Assembly (NCBI GenBank): GCA_003254925.1
Contig: QANZ01030688.1
Coordinates: forward strand, 27,639 to 91,638
DNA from: Chamaecrista fasciculata
Lineage: Eukaryota; Streptophyta; Magnoliopsida; Fabales; Fabaceae
DNA: 64,000 nucleotides
Direction: 5' to 3'
Shown: piece after piece, positions 54,200 to 64,000 of the stretch
Layout: the number at the start of each line of letters is the position of its first letter
Position numbering within the stretch: position 1 is the stretch's first letter
Position numbers and translations under genes: made by a program
The notes under the pieces: model-generated
Told to the model about the DNA's origin: nothing
What the model saw: the letters and a program-made list of their open reading frames with translations, nothing else
Databases searched by the model: none

Positions 54200-57100
54200 A
54201 TGGCTATGGGCGATCCAGACACCGTGAAGAAGCTTAACTACTTGTCCCTTCTTTCTAAGGTATGTACAGAACTCGAATCCCACACCGGCACCGGTGATAA
54301 AGTTTTGGCTGAGTTTATTACCGAGCTGGGTCGCAATTCCGAGAGTGTCGAAGAATTTGATGCTAAATTGAAGGAGAATGGTGCGGAGATGCCGGATTAT
54401 TTTGTCAAAACCCTTCTCACGATTATACGCGCTTTTTTTCCTTTCAAGTCTAAGTCGGAAAAGGAAACAAAGAAGGAAAGCACCACCGATGGAAAGAATA
54501 CCAAGTTTAAGGCTCTTGCTATTGCAGACGATAAGGATCGAGCAAAGGAACTCGAGAAAGAAATAGAGGCGGAGTCTAGACTACACCATGTAGACAGTGA
54601 ATGGAAAGAGGAAGATAGAGATAGAGATAGAGATAGAGATAGAGATAGGAGAGACAGGCGCAGGGATAGGTATGAAAGAGAGGGGAGGCATAGAGACAGA
54701 GACTATGAAGATGAAGACGATAGAAGGGATCACAGGAGTAAAGGAGGTCACAGGGACAGATATGACAGGCGTAGGAGAGATGGGAATGAAAGGGGGGACA
54801 ATGATGAAGATAGAGATAGGAAAGCTTATAGAGATCGAAGGCATGGCTCTAATGAACCTGAGTTATATAAGGTCTATAAAGGCAGGGTCTCAAGAGTGAT
54901 GGATACTGGATGCTTCGTGCAATTAGATGATTTGAGAGGTAAAGAGGGTTTGGTGCATATTTCTCAGATGGCAACTCGAAGGATTGGTAATGCTAAGGAT
55001 GTTGTGAAGCGGGACCAGGAGGTTTACGTGAAGGTAGTATCAATTTCTGGTCAAAAGCTAAGTCTTTCAATGAGGGATGTTGATCAGCATACTGGGAGAG
55101 ATCTTTGTCCTTTAAAGAGGAGCACGGAAGATGATGCTATTCGAATGAATCCTCAAGATTCAAAGGATGGACCAGTAGCCAGGACAGGTCTTTCTGGGAT
55201 AAGGATTGTAGAAGAAGATGATGTCGGTTCTTCACGTAGGCCTTTGAAGAGAATGAGCTCACCTGAGAGATGGGAAGCAAAACAGCTAATTGCTTCAGGT
55301 GTTTTGAGTGTTACAGAGTATCCAACATACGATGACGAGGGAGATGGAGTACTATACCAAGAGGAAGGTGCTGAAGAAGAACTTGAGATTGAGATGAACG
55401 AAGATGAACCTGCCTTTTTGCATGGGCAGAGTAGATATTCAATGGACATGTCTCCTGTTAAGATTTTCAAGAATCCAGAAGGTTCTCTGAGTCGTGCTGC
55501 TGCACTCCAGTCCGCACTTATAAAGGAGCGCAGAGAAGTACGAGAGCAACAACAACGCACAATGCTTGACTCTATCCCAAAGGATCTCAATCGTCCTTGG
55601 GAAGATCCCATGCCCGACTCAGGTGAACGACATCTTGCACAGGAGCTTAGGGGTGTTGGCTTATCAGCCTATGACATGCCTGAATGGAAGAAAGATGCTT
55701 ATGGAAAAACCATCACTTTTGGACAAAGATCAAAGCTTTCAATTCAGGAACAGAGGCAGAGCTTACCAATCTACAAATTGAAGAAAGAGTTGATTCAAGC
55801 TGTCCATGATAATCAGGTTCTGGTGGTCATTGGTGAGACAGGTTCTGGTAAGACAACTCAAGTCACACAATATCTTGCTGAAGCTGGTTACACTACAAGG
55901 GGTAAAATTGGATGTACTCAGCCCCGTAGGGTGGCTGCTATGTCGGTGGCAAAAAGAGTTGCAGAAGAGTTTGGTTGCCGATTGGGGGAGGAAGTGGGTT
56001 ATGCCATTCGGTTTGAGGATTGCACTGGACCAGATACTGTAATCAAGTACATGACAGATGGTATGCTTCTTAGGGAAATATTAGTTGATGAGAACCTGTC
56101 ACAGTATTCTGTTGTAATGCTTGATGAAGCTCATGAAAGAACTATTCATACTGATGTTCTTTTTGGACTACTGAAGCAGCTGGTGAAACGTAGACCTGAC
56201 TTGCGTTTGATTGTCACCTCTGCCACCCTAGATGCTGAAAAATTCTCAGGTTATTTCTTTAACTGTAACATCTTTACAATTCCTGGGAGGACTTTTCCGG
56301 TGGAGATACTCTATACCAAGCAGCCGGAAAGTGATTATTTAGATGCAGCCTTAATCACAGTCCTACAGATCCACTTGACAGAACCAGAAGGAGACATTCT
56401 TCTCTTCTTGACTGGTCAAGAAGAAATCGATTTTGCTTGCCAATCTCTTTATGAGAGAATGAAAGGATTAGGTAAGAATGTTCCAGAATTGATTATTCTA
56501 CCTGTCTATAGTGCCCTTCCCAGTGAAATGCAATCTAGGATATTTGATCCCGCGCCTCCAGGGAAGAGGAAAGTGGTTGTGGCAACTAATATTGCTGAGG
56601 CTTCTTTGACAATTGATGGTATTTATTATGTAATTGACCCTGGATTTGCTAAGCAAAATGTATACAACCCCAAGCAAGGTCTTGATTCTTTGGTGATAAC
56701 TCCTATTTCACAAGCCTCAGCCAAGCAAAGAGCTGGTCGTGCAGGGCGTACAGGGCCTGGGAAGTGTTACCGCCTCTATACTGAGAGTGCCTATAGAAAT
56801 GAGATGTCTCCTACTACAGTTCCAGAAATTCAAAGGATAAATCTTGGAACAACTACTCTTACTATGAAAGCCATGGGGATAAATGATCTTCTGTCCTTTG
56901 ATTTCATGGATCCTCCTTCTCCCCAAGCTCTCATTTCTGCCATGGAACAGCTGTACAGTCTTGGAGCGTTGGATGAAGAGGGCCTGTTAACCAAATTGGG
57001 AAGGAAAATGGCGGAATTTCCTCTGGATCCACCATTATCCAAGATGCTGCTGGCCAGTGTGGACCTTGGTTGTAGTGATGAGATTCTGACCATAATTGCA

Positions 57101-58049
57101 ATGATTCAAACAGGCAATATCTTTTACAGGCCTAGGGAAAAGCAAGCCCAAGCAGATCAGAAAAGGGCAAAGTTTTTCCAGCCAGAGGGTGACCATCTTA
57201 CACTACTTGCCGTGTATGAAGCTTGGAAAGCTAAAAATTTTTCTGGACCATGGTGTTTTGAGAATTTCGTTCAATCTCGATCTTTAAGAAGGGCGCAAGA
57301 TGTCAGGAAACAGCTTCTCACCATCATGGATAAGTATGATATCTATCTGTATATGCTTTCCTGACCTTTGCTGTGTTCTACATTTATCTCACAGTTCTCT
57401 ACAATTAATTTGCACAACCAATTGTTCTGATGCTATCTCTGTTAGTTAAATACTTGTTTTTCAAATTTAATGTCACATTTTTATAATGGAATGTGATGAT
57501 CGTTCTGTTCATGTAGGGAGTCAGGCTTCATCTTGCCATCATTATTGCTAAGATTTCTGTGTGGTTGTTGTTACTTTGTGCCCGTTGGTTTTATCAATAC
57601 CTTGTCTCTGGTTTGATTAAACTGGTTTCTGAAAATGTTTGCTTCGTTTTTTCAGGTACAAATTGGATGTCGTAAGTGCTGGAAAGAACTTCACTAAGAT
57701 CAGGAAGGCTATCACTGCTGGATTCTTTTTCCATGCAGCTAGAAAGGACCCTCAGGAAGGTTACAGAACCCTAGTCGAGAACCAGCCAGTATATATCCAT
57801 CCCAGTTCAGCTTTGTTCCAGAGACAACCAGACTGGGTTATCTATCATGAGCTTGTGATGACAACAAAGGAATATATGCGGGAGGTCACTGTTGTAGATC
57901 CCAAATGGTTAGTCGAATTGGCTCCGAGATTCTTTAAAGTGGCAGATCCTACAAAGATGAGCAAGCGGAAGCGACAAGAGCGTATAGAACCACTTTATGA
58001 CAGATACCATGAGCCAAATTCATGGCGATTGAGCAAACGTCGTGCTTGA
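54200..58049 (+). CDS. DEAH5: DEAH-box pre-mRNA splicing helicase, PRP22/DHX8 type
   Basis: ATP-dependent RNA helicase that releases spliced mRNA from the spliceosome. Two exons, 54200-57333 and 57656-58049 (donor AA|GTATGA, acceptor CAG|GTACAA), give 1175 residues, normal for plant orthologues. Layout: a helical N-terminal domain, a basic Arg-Asp-rich stretch (about residues 133-220) from a GAGATA hexamer repeat, an S1 RNA-binding domain (about 222-295, [18 protein letters not shown]), the helicase core with GETGSGKTT (about 545), DEAH (about 641-644), SAT (about 674), [10 protein letters not shown] and QRAGRAGR (about 842-849), then HA2/OB domains ending in PEPLYDRYH-like [18 protein letters not shown]. 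The start is the first ATG after the leader and begins MAMGDPD. No lesion. The single intron sits near the 3' end, so a short alternative C-terminus (YDIYLYMLS) would result if the intron were retained. Confidence 0.97.
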
Positions 58050-58973
58050 TATGCCCTTTCAGGTCTCCTCCTCCGCATGCTGCTGCTGCTTATACTCATC
58101 TTCGTGCTTCTCCTGTCATTTCAGAGTGAAGGCATGGTGGTTCCGTGTTATTGCTTTGATGCTAGTTCCTTCAGTCTGTTTGCGGCCTCTGTCTTGGTAA
58201 TGGATCTTCACCTGTATCTCTCCATGTTTGCTTCCTCTTCCTCTCCGTGATTTCATGTTCACTTGTGGCACTCTTCTCATTTCTTTGTTCCTATTGATAT
58301 TCCGGTCCCCTGTTGTTTAATCGTTTGTATCCATTTGTCCTCTTTAGTAACTACTTAAGATTGACCCAGAAAATTAACCACTTGAGGAATGTGTCTAAGG
58401 GTTGAGATTCCGATGCCCCTACATGTTGAGTTAAATTGATAATATCATAATTTGAACTTCAGGAGTGTAAGATTTGCAGCTGATAAAGCCTACTCATAGC
58501 TGTTTGTTCTTCCTAAGTTGGCCTACTAAATAAATTTACTTTATAATCTCTTGGGTTTTTCTAAAAAATTTATTCAAAACCATTTAATTAGAAACCAATA
58601 AACATGAAATGCAAGATTTTGGTAAGGAAAAAATGCATTGAATACATTATTATGCCCTATACAAATACAATGTGTTAGTAGCGCTAGCATGAGAAGTTGA
58701 ACATATACACAACTTTAGGGGGTTACTGGTGACTGTATGTAGTGTTAAACTAATGCAGCCAAAATTTGGAATACAGTCTGCAAAACTTTAATTTGTTGAG
58801 AACTGTTAATAAAATAGACTATATAATTTGTCACAAGAATTTTGAGTGGGGTACTGGGGTTTGGAGGTATGCTTTCTGTGTTACTGGTTTGATTTTATCT
58901 TCACTTTCTTGTATGCACGTTCAATGCTTACTTATGGCCTTGCTTCCCTTCAGTCCTTTTACATTTGGAGCCC
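58050..58973. other. 3' flank of the helicase and lead-in to a TAF15-like fragment
   Basis: Helicase 3' UTR for the first few hundred bases, then AT-rich sequence. The end has a good splice-acceptor-like tract, CTTGCTTCCCTTCAG (about 58940-58953), before the TAF15-like fragment, so the latter may derive from a genomic (intron-bearing) copy. No gene is seen. Confidence 0.4.
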
Positions 58974-59604
58974 ATGGCAAGCTGTCTTGGAAAAGCTACT
59001 ACTCCTTCTAATGCGTCTGTTTATGTGTGCAACTTGCCTTATGGGAGGGATGAAAATATGTTGGCTGAGTTTTTTTGGCACCATTGGATTACTAAAGGTA
59101 TGGAGTTTGTGCAAGTATCATGGCTTCATAATTGTTAGGCCACATCATAAACTCTTGATTTGCACCTTCGTTTGGCACTGGTTGTACTCTCAGAATCTAA
59201 TACATATGTGTGCGTTTTTTTTGTCTCCGACAAATCAAAATAGACAACTGTTCATATATGCTCAATGTTTCTGACCCCAATAGGTTTTGTGGCCATTTCT
59301 TTTTTGTCTCCTTTCTGTTTAGACTATTTCTCATTTTGTTTATGATGAAAAATCCAGAGGTAGGGAAGAAATCAGAGAAGAAGCAGAGTGATGGATCTTA
59401 GATGAGAGAGAATTAGAGAGAAGATAGAGAGATACGGGATTTTGAGGGGTCAGATTACATTAACAATACACGATACTGCTGTAGCTGCAGTTGAATGGTT
59501 TAAACTGTACGGGGAGACCAAATATATGGTTATACCAAGAGGAGACTAATGAGCCAAATGGAGATGCTAATGTAACATTAACATTTGAGGACCCATTTTC
59601 TGCT
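58974..59604 (+). pseudogene. TAF15-like RRM protein, broken and scrambled fragment
   Basis: The first block (58974-59097) reads MASCLGKATTPSNASVYVCN then LPYGRDENMLAEF, the start of the RNA-recognition motif of plant TAF15-type proteins. A seventh T in the run at 59070-59076 shifts the frame; FGTIGLLK follows in another frame and ends at a GTATGG donor-like site. About 400 bp later, 59472-59501 encodes DTAVAAVEWF and 59527-59604 encodes WLYQEETNEPNGDANVTL and TFEDPFSA. In intact proteins the WLY...EDP block comes before AAVEWF, so the order here is reversed. The zinc finger and C-terminus are absent. I take it as a rearranged pseudogene; the family name is from memory. Confidence 0.65.
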
Positions 59605-60830
59605 AGAGTGTTAAATGGTATAATAACCCAGATTTCTAATGAAATTAGCTTTTTAACTGTTATTTAACTCGGGAGAAAGTGTTACCAAGCAATTTCATTG
59701 CGGTAAATTGATGTGAGATATATAGAGATTAGACAGAGAGATCTTTATATATGTATATATACGAGACATCTATCCATCTGATTGTGAGAAAAAGGCTTAA
59801 ATCAAGAGTTTGATTGACGACAATTTTTATTTTTTACGATAACCAACATAGAATGTTAATAAAAAAAATATTTATGAACAAATCACAATGACAACTCCAT
59901 TAGGTAAGTAGTTAATAAAATACATTATAAATTTGAGAATTAAACATATAGTTTGTTTTTTTATTTCCAGAACTAGTTAAAAAGACTTTTAACTTTTAAA
60001 TAAATTTATCAAGTAGATTCTTTGAAATTTTTACCTAAATGCCTTTTTTCTAAAAAATAGTTTTAATAATTATTTTTAAAGAATTGCTTCTGGGATATAC
60101 TTTTAAAGAATTGTTAATATAGTTTCTATTAAACAATGAAATTTTGATAGATTTTATTTTTACGCACAGTACAATATAGCAGATAAGATAGATATTAATA
60201 TTTTAAAGTGTTTTGATAATATAAACTTTTTACATTTAAAAATGTTGTGTATTAAAATATAAAAATATAATCCACTTTACCATGCATTCTTTTAGAAGAT
60301 CCAAATTTAAGAAGTTACTAGCACCATAAGAATATCACGAGTTGGCTTTGAAGACATTCTTAACAAATGCATCAAAACCTTTCAAAAAAAGAAATTGCAT
60401 CAAAAAAACAAATGGACCCAACTCTTGATGTGTTCGTTACTTTCTTCCAAGATATTGATTATGATTAGGAGGGTTACCATATTTTTCTTTTTGTTATAAA
60501 GGAGGGTTACCATATTAATTGTTTGCCTTGTCTACTTAAAAAATAAAGTTTATTAAAGGGAAATTATTGACAATAATTTAAAATCACATTCACTACCATG
60601 TAATATGTGGAACCTTATCTTCCACTTATTGAGCTAACCATCAAGATCACTATACTCCAGAGATTCAAATTTACAAAATATATAAAGTTTTCTTACTAAA
60701 CAAATGTTTATCTGTCTGAAGTCTGAACTCTGAAGAAGTTAGCGAAATGGAATAAATTGTGGTCACATAAGACAGCTGAAACCGACAACAGATACCAGTT
60801 CCCGAAGCGATGTTGTCTTTAAATTTCGAA
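59605..60830. other. Intergenic stretch without recognised features
   Basis: AT-rich sequence between the TAF15-like fragment and the methyltransferase gene. Nothing convincing was seen on either strand. Confidence 0.5.
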
Positions 60831-60834
60831 AAAA

Positions 60835-61075
60835 GGTTATTTTCCAGTCCTTAAGTTTATTCTAAAATTACAATTCAATCCTCATATATTATAAATACAT
60901 TTTTATCTCTATTTTTTTATAAACATCAATTATTTAGTCTCCATAAATAAAATTTTAGAGATTAAATAATTAAATTTCACAAAAAAGATAGGATAAGAAA
61001 TATATTTCTAATATCTAGGGGTTAAATTGTAACATTGGTATAAAACTAAGGACCAAAAAATAGATTTTATCTTAA
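60835..61075. repeat. Fold-back repeat in promoter of the methyltransferase-like gene
   Basis: CCTTAAGTTTATTCTAAAATTACAATT on the left pairs with AATTGTAACATTGGTATAAAACTAAGG on the right. It ends about 60 bp upstream of the ATG at 61137, so it overlaps the expected core promoter. Confidence 0.7.
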
Positions 61076-61136
61076 ATCTTCTACTTATCACTCCAGCATC
61101 TTCATCTTCATCTTCAGTGCTTTGAAGTGAACCAAG

Positions 61137-62318
61137 ATGGGTTCTGTTTCTCTCAAAATCGGAGATGGAACAGCTAGATTCACAAAATCAACTCTTTCTT
61201 CTTCAGCATCCAACATTCTCATGATCATATGTGTCATCACCACCAATCTCTTCGCCTTATACGCTTTCACATCATCTTCCCCAAAATCCCCTTTCAATCA
61301 CCCTCTCCTCCATTCTCATCACACCAACTTCTCTCTCATCTCCCACCAAGTCTCCCTCATACTCAAAGAAATCGCTTCATCTCAGAAAAAACTAGCTCAA
61401 ATGGAAACAGAACTCGTTGGCTATAATGACATTGATCTTTCCAAGCCCAACATTTCCAACGAGCTCAAACACTTCCTCAAACCCCATAATCTTCCTCTTG
61501 GCAAAGATTCCAAAACTGGGATCACTAAAATGGAAGCATCTGTTGGCCATTTCTGTGAGAAATCTTCAAACTTGTTGTCTCAGTTCATGAATTACAGAGT
61601 CTATGGACCTTGCCCTGATGATTTGAGTCTTGCCCAGAAGCTCATTTTGCAAAAATGCGAGCCTCTTCCCAGAAGAAGATGTCTTGCATGTTTGAAAGGT
61701 AAGAACTTTAGCAAGTTTATGAAGGGTAATCATAATGGGTATGAGGAAGAGAATCACAAGTTTACTACTGAGAAGGGTTTGAGTAAAAATGATTTTTTGA
61801 TTGATGATGTGATGAGATTAGCAATGGGAGGAATTAGAATTGGGCTTGACATATATGGGTCTGGCTCTTTTGCAGCTATAATGGCTCAAAGAAACATCAC
61901 TGTGATTACCATTACTCTGAATAATAAAGACACCCCATTCAGTGAATTCATAGCTGCAAGAGGGCTTTTTCCTTTGTTCTTGAGCTTGGATCATAGGTTT
62001 CCATTTTATGATAATGTGTTTGATTTGGTTCGTGGTGGTGGAAGTGAATTGGATGATGTTGAAGGGAAGGCAGAGAAGTTGGAGTTTTTTATGTTTGATG
62101 TTGATCGGATTCTGAGACCTGGTGGTTTGCTATGGTTGGATAATTTGCATTGCAAGAATTATGAGAGGAAAATAGTGATAACTCGCTTGATTGAACGGTT
62201 TGGATATAAAAAGTTGAAATGGGCTGTTGGAGAGAAAGTAGATGGTGATAGTGTTGGGTCAGCAAAATCTCATATTGTCTTGTTATCTGCTCTCCTTCAA
62301 AAACCTACTAGACTTTAG
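61137..62318 (+). CDS. Membrane-anchored methyltransferase-like protein (At1g29790 type)
   Basis: A single-exon gene of 393 residues. It has a short cytosolic N-terminus, one membrane segment (residues 26-44, NILMIICVITTNLFALYAF), a Ser/His-rich stem, a conserved Cys-containing region (YGPCPDD, CEPLPRRRCLA) and a C-terminal methyltransferase-like fold. Family features are ENHKFTTEKG, DDVMRLAMGGIRIGLDI, RGLFPLFLSLDHRFPFYDN and RILRPGGLLWLDN. This is the layout of plant putative SAM-dependent methyltransferases anchored as type II Golgi or ER proteins; no substrate is established that I know of. The SAM-binding glycine loop reads GLDIYGSGSFAA where relatives usually have a GG-rich GLDIGGGxG form, so cofactor binding could be weakened. 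The start is the first ATG in the frame. Confidence 0.85.
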   Translation: MGSVSLKIGDGTARFTKSTLSSSASNILMIICVITTNLFALYAFTSSSPKSPFNHPLLHSHHTNFSLISHQVSLILKEIASSQKKLAQMETELVGYNDIDLSKPNISNELKHFLKPHNLPLGKDSKTGITKMEASVGHFCEKSSNLLSQFMNYRVYGPCPDDLSLAQKLILQKCEPLPRRRCLACLKGKNFSKFMKGNHNGYEEENHKFTTEKGLSKNDFLIDDVMRLAMGGIRIGLDIYGSGSFAAIMAQRNITVITITLNNKDTPFSEFIAARGLFPLFLSLDHRFPFYDNVFDLVRGGGSELDDVEGKAEKLEFFMFDVDRILRPGGLLWLDNLHCKNYERKIVITRLIERFGYKKLKWAVGEKVDGDSVGSAKSHIVLLSALLQKPTRL

Positions 62319-63963
62319 AATTTAGACTTTAGAGTTAGACATTGTATAGCTTGATCTTTTGAGCTTTTGTTGTGTAATTATTTTGAAATATATGCATAAC
62401 ATTGTCTAAAAATTGCCTCTATTAGCATCATCAAATACATGACAATAATATTGTATAATAATAGTTGATCAGGAATTATTCTATATGATTTATGGATGTA
62501 ATTCTTTAAGAACTCATTCTCCCATCATCTTATTATTTCATTCTCACACTTTACAATTCAATAGAAGAAAGTCCTGATATATAGGACTCTTGACATAATA
62601 GTGGAATATGGGTAGGTTACAAGCTATTAAAGGCACTATAATGTACCTTCAAACATACTAATAAGCTTTTATGGAGATGTTATAAAAGGACTAAATTGAT
62701 GGAACCATGATGAGGTTATAGGGATGTTACAAGAAGGGCAAAAGCTCATGGATGTGGTCATCCAAATATTATATATTTACAACAGATATTGATGGAACCA
62801 TAATGTTTTTTTTTTTTACAAAATTAAATAAGAATTACCAAATACTTTATTAAGTGCCAAAAAGAGAGGTACTTTAGAGTACCTCAATTGAGAGGTATGT
62901 GATTGTATATATACATACTAACATACATACACACACACACAGATTGAAGGTGTTGGAAGGAAAGGAATGAGGTACTATGTCTCGAACCCGAAGCCCTTAG
63001 TTTAGAGTAAGAAGACCAAACCAGAAAGCTACAGGGAAGACAAGTGTCAAGTTGAGCAATTATAATCTAACTATTGACATTTCATTCAAAGTATTGCGCT
63101 AGCGTTTATCTACTGAAAATGTAATTTGTTTAACTAATTATATTTAAAATTATTGCTTAATTTACTGAAATGTGATTTTAATAATAATAATATTTGCATA
63201 ATTACAATAACCTTTTTATAAACACAGACTAGTATATGCAGTCATTACACATATTACCTGCTTACTCGATTCCTCAGTCTCAAAACATCTTAAAGAAGTT
63301 CTTGCCCATTGAAAGTTGGGTCCCATAATCCAGCCTTTCTGTATGTAGCCAGTGGAATAACAAATTCTTAAGGGCTTGCCTTACAAATAAGTAAGTAAAG
63401 TATAAAGAAATAAGGTATTTGATATAATATATGTTAATGAATATAAACAAATTAACACTAAAGTTCAAAGCCATCTTTAGTTCAGTATAGGCTCATTTCC
63501 TTTGTTTATGGGCCCATCTACCACCGTCGTACTAGAGAGTTGAGAAAACATTTGGGCCCTTCAAATAATAATTTCCAAATTACTTGCATGGTGACTTCAA
63601 TCCATTTTATAACCTCAAGATTGTAGAGTTAAAAATAAAATATTTAGGCAACAAAGTCCACCTAAATGAATGAGTCCATCTAGATCAAAAAAAAAAACAA
63701 TGAGTCCATTTTCACTGATCCAACCTGCTTGGATATATATATATATATATATATATACATACTTGATAGTATAACGGAAATTTTATCTTAGAAAAATTAG
63801 CTTCTCCACCTTCAACGAATTGAAGGCAACAAATAATATTTTCAAATTATAATCTGATATTGATATCCAAAATCAGCTTATCTCCTCTTTTATACTGATA
63901 TTGAATCAAGCCATGAACCTTAAGCTAAAAGTACACGACAAGTCTTTTAAAAATATGCGTATA

Positions 63964-64000
<37 letters not shown>
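62319..64000. other. Right-edge flank with SSRs and terminal poly-A run
   Basis: Methyltransferase 3' UTR and then AT-rich sequence. It holds an ATAC/AC microsatellite (about 62908-62940), an AT repeat (about 63735-63757) and, at the very end, an uninterrupted run of about 32 A (63969-64000). No supportable gene is seen. Confidence 0.5.

Noticed and set aside
1-64000. CRISPR arrays, operons, bacterial-type signals
   Set aside because: Spliced plant genes throughout; the repeats seen are tandem, inverted or transposon repeats without regular spacers.

Overview
This window is nuclear DNA of a flowering plant, almost certainly a eudicot. It is AT-rich, its genes have short plant-style GT-AG introns, and it is crowded with small transposable elements. 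All gene models were read by eye from reading frames, splice signals and comparison between the paralogues. Family names rest on recalled family motifs, not on a database search.

About 0.6-34.7 kb is a tandem array of CYP71-type cytochrome P450 genes, all on the minus strand and all with one phase-0 intron just before the I-helix. Two sub-groups are visible. Sub-group I is genes A (580-4725), B (6667-9036) and C (9696-12467), all intact. Sub-group II is D (pseudogene, 14816-17322), E (20091-22064, intact but with an altered I-helix), F (28082-30587, intact), G (pseudogene, 30835-33464) and H (relic, 34274-34650). Decay increases toward the right end. The array has grown by local duplication, because flanks, promoters and 3' ends are recognisably shared. 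It is littered with TRIM, hAT-type, Harbinger-like, SINE and LINE pieces and with long fold-back (hairpin) repeats, several of them inside P450 introns and close to splice sites.

From 36.4 kb rightwards the content changes to single-copy housekeeping and regulatory genes on the plus strand: an IQ67-domain calmodulin-binding protein (IQD31/32 type, 36425-40854), a CCCH zinc-finger protein (43816-49345), a mitochondrial ribosomal protein L53 (51057-52907), a DEAH-box spliceosomal RNA helicase of the PRP22/DHX8 type (54200-58049), a broken TAF15-like RNA-binding fragment (58974-59604) and a membrane-anchored methyltransferase-like protein (61137-62318). The IQD and CCCH neighbours match, from memory, the Arabidopsis neighbours At1g19870 and At1g19860, so this half looks like conserved ancestral gene order while the P450 array is the fast-evolving accessory part.

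The P450 products would be ER-anchored monooxygenases of specialised metabolism; no other biosynthetic enzyme is visible beside them, so a metabolic gene cluster is not shown here. The most notable signals are: gene E with the I-helix acid replaced by Ala; pseudogene D with a 12-copy ATG repeat where its start codon should be; an E-like promoter/exon patch inside exon 2 of pseudogene G; a TRIM retroelement 5 bp from a splice acceptor in gene A; and intron 1 of the L53 gene, which resembles the end of a repeat found at 5.88 kb over its whole length.
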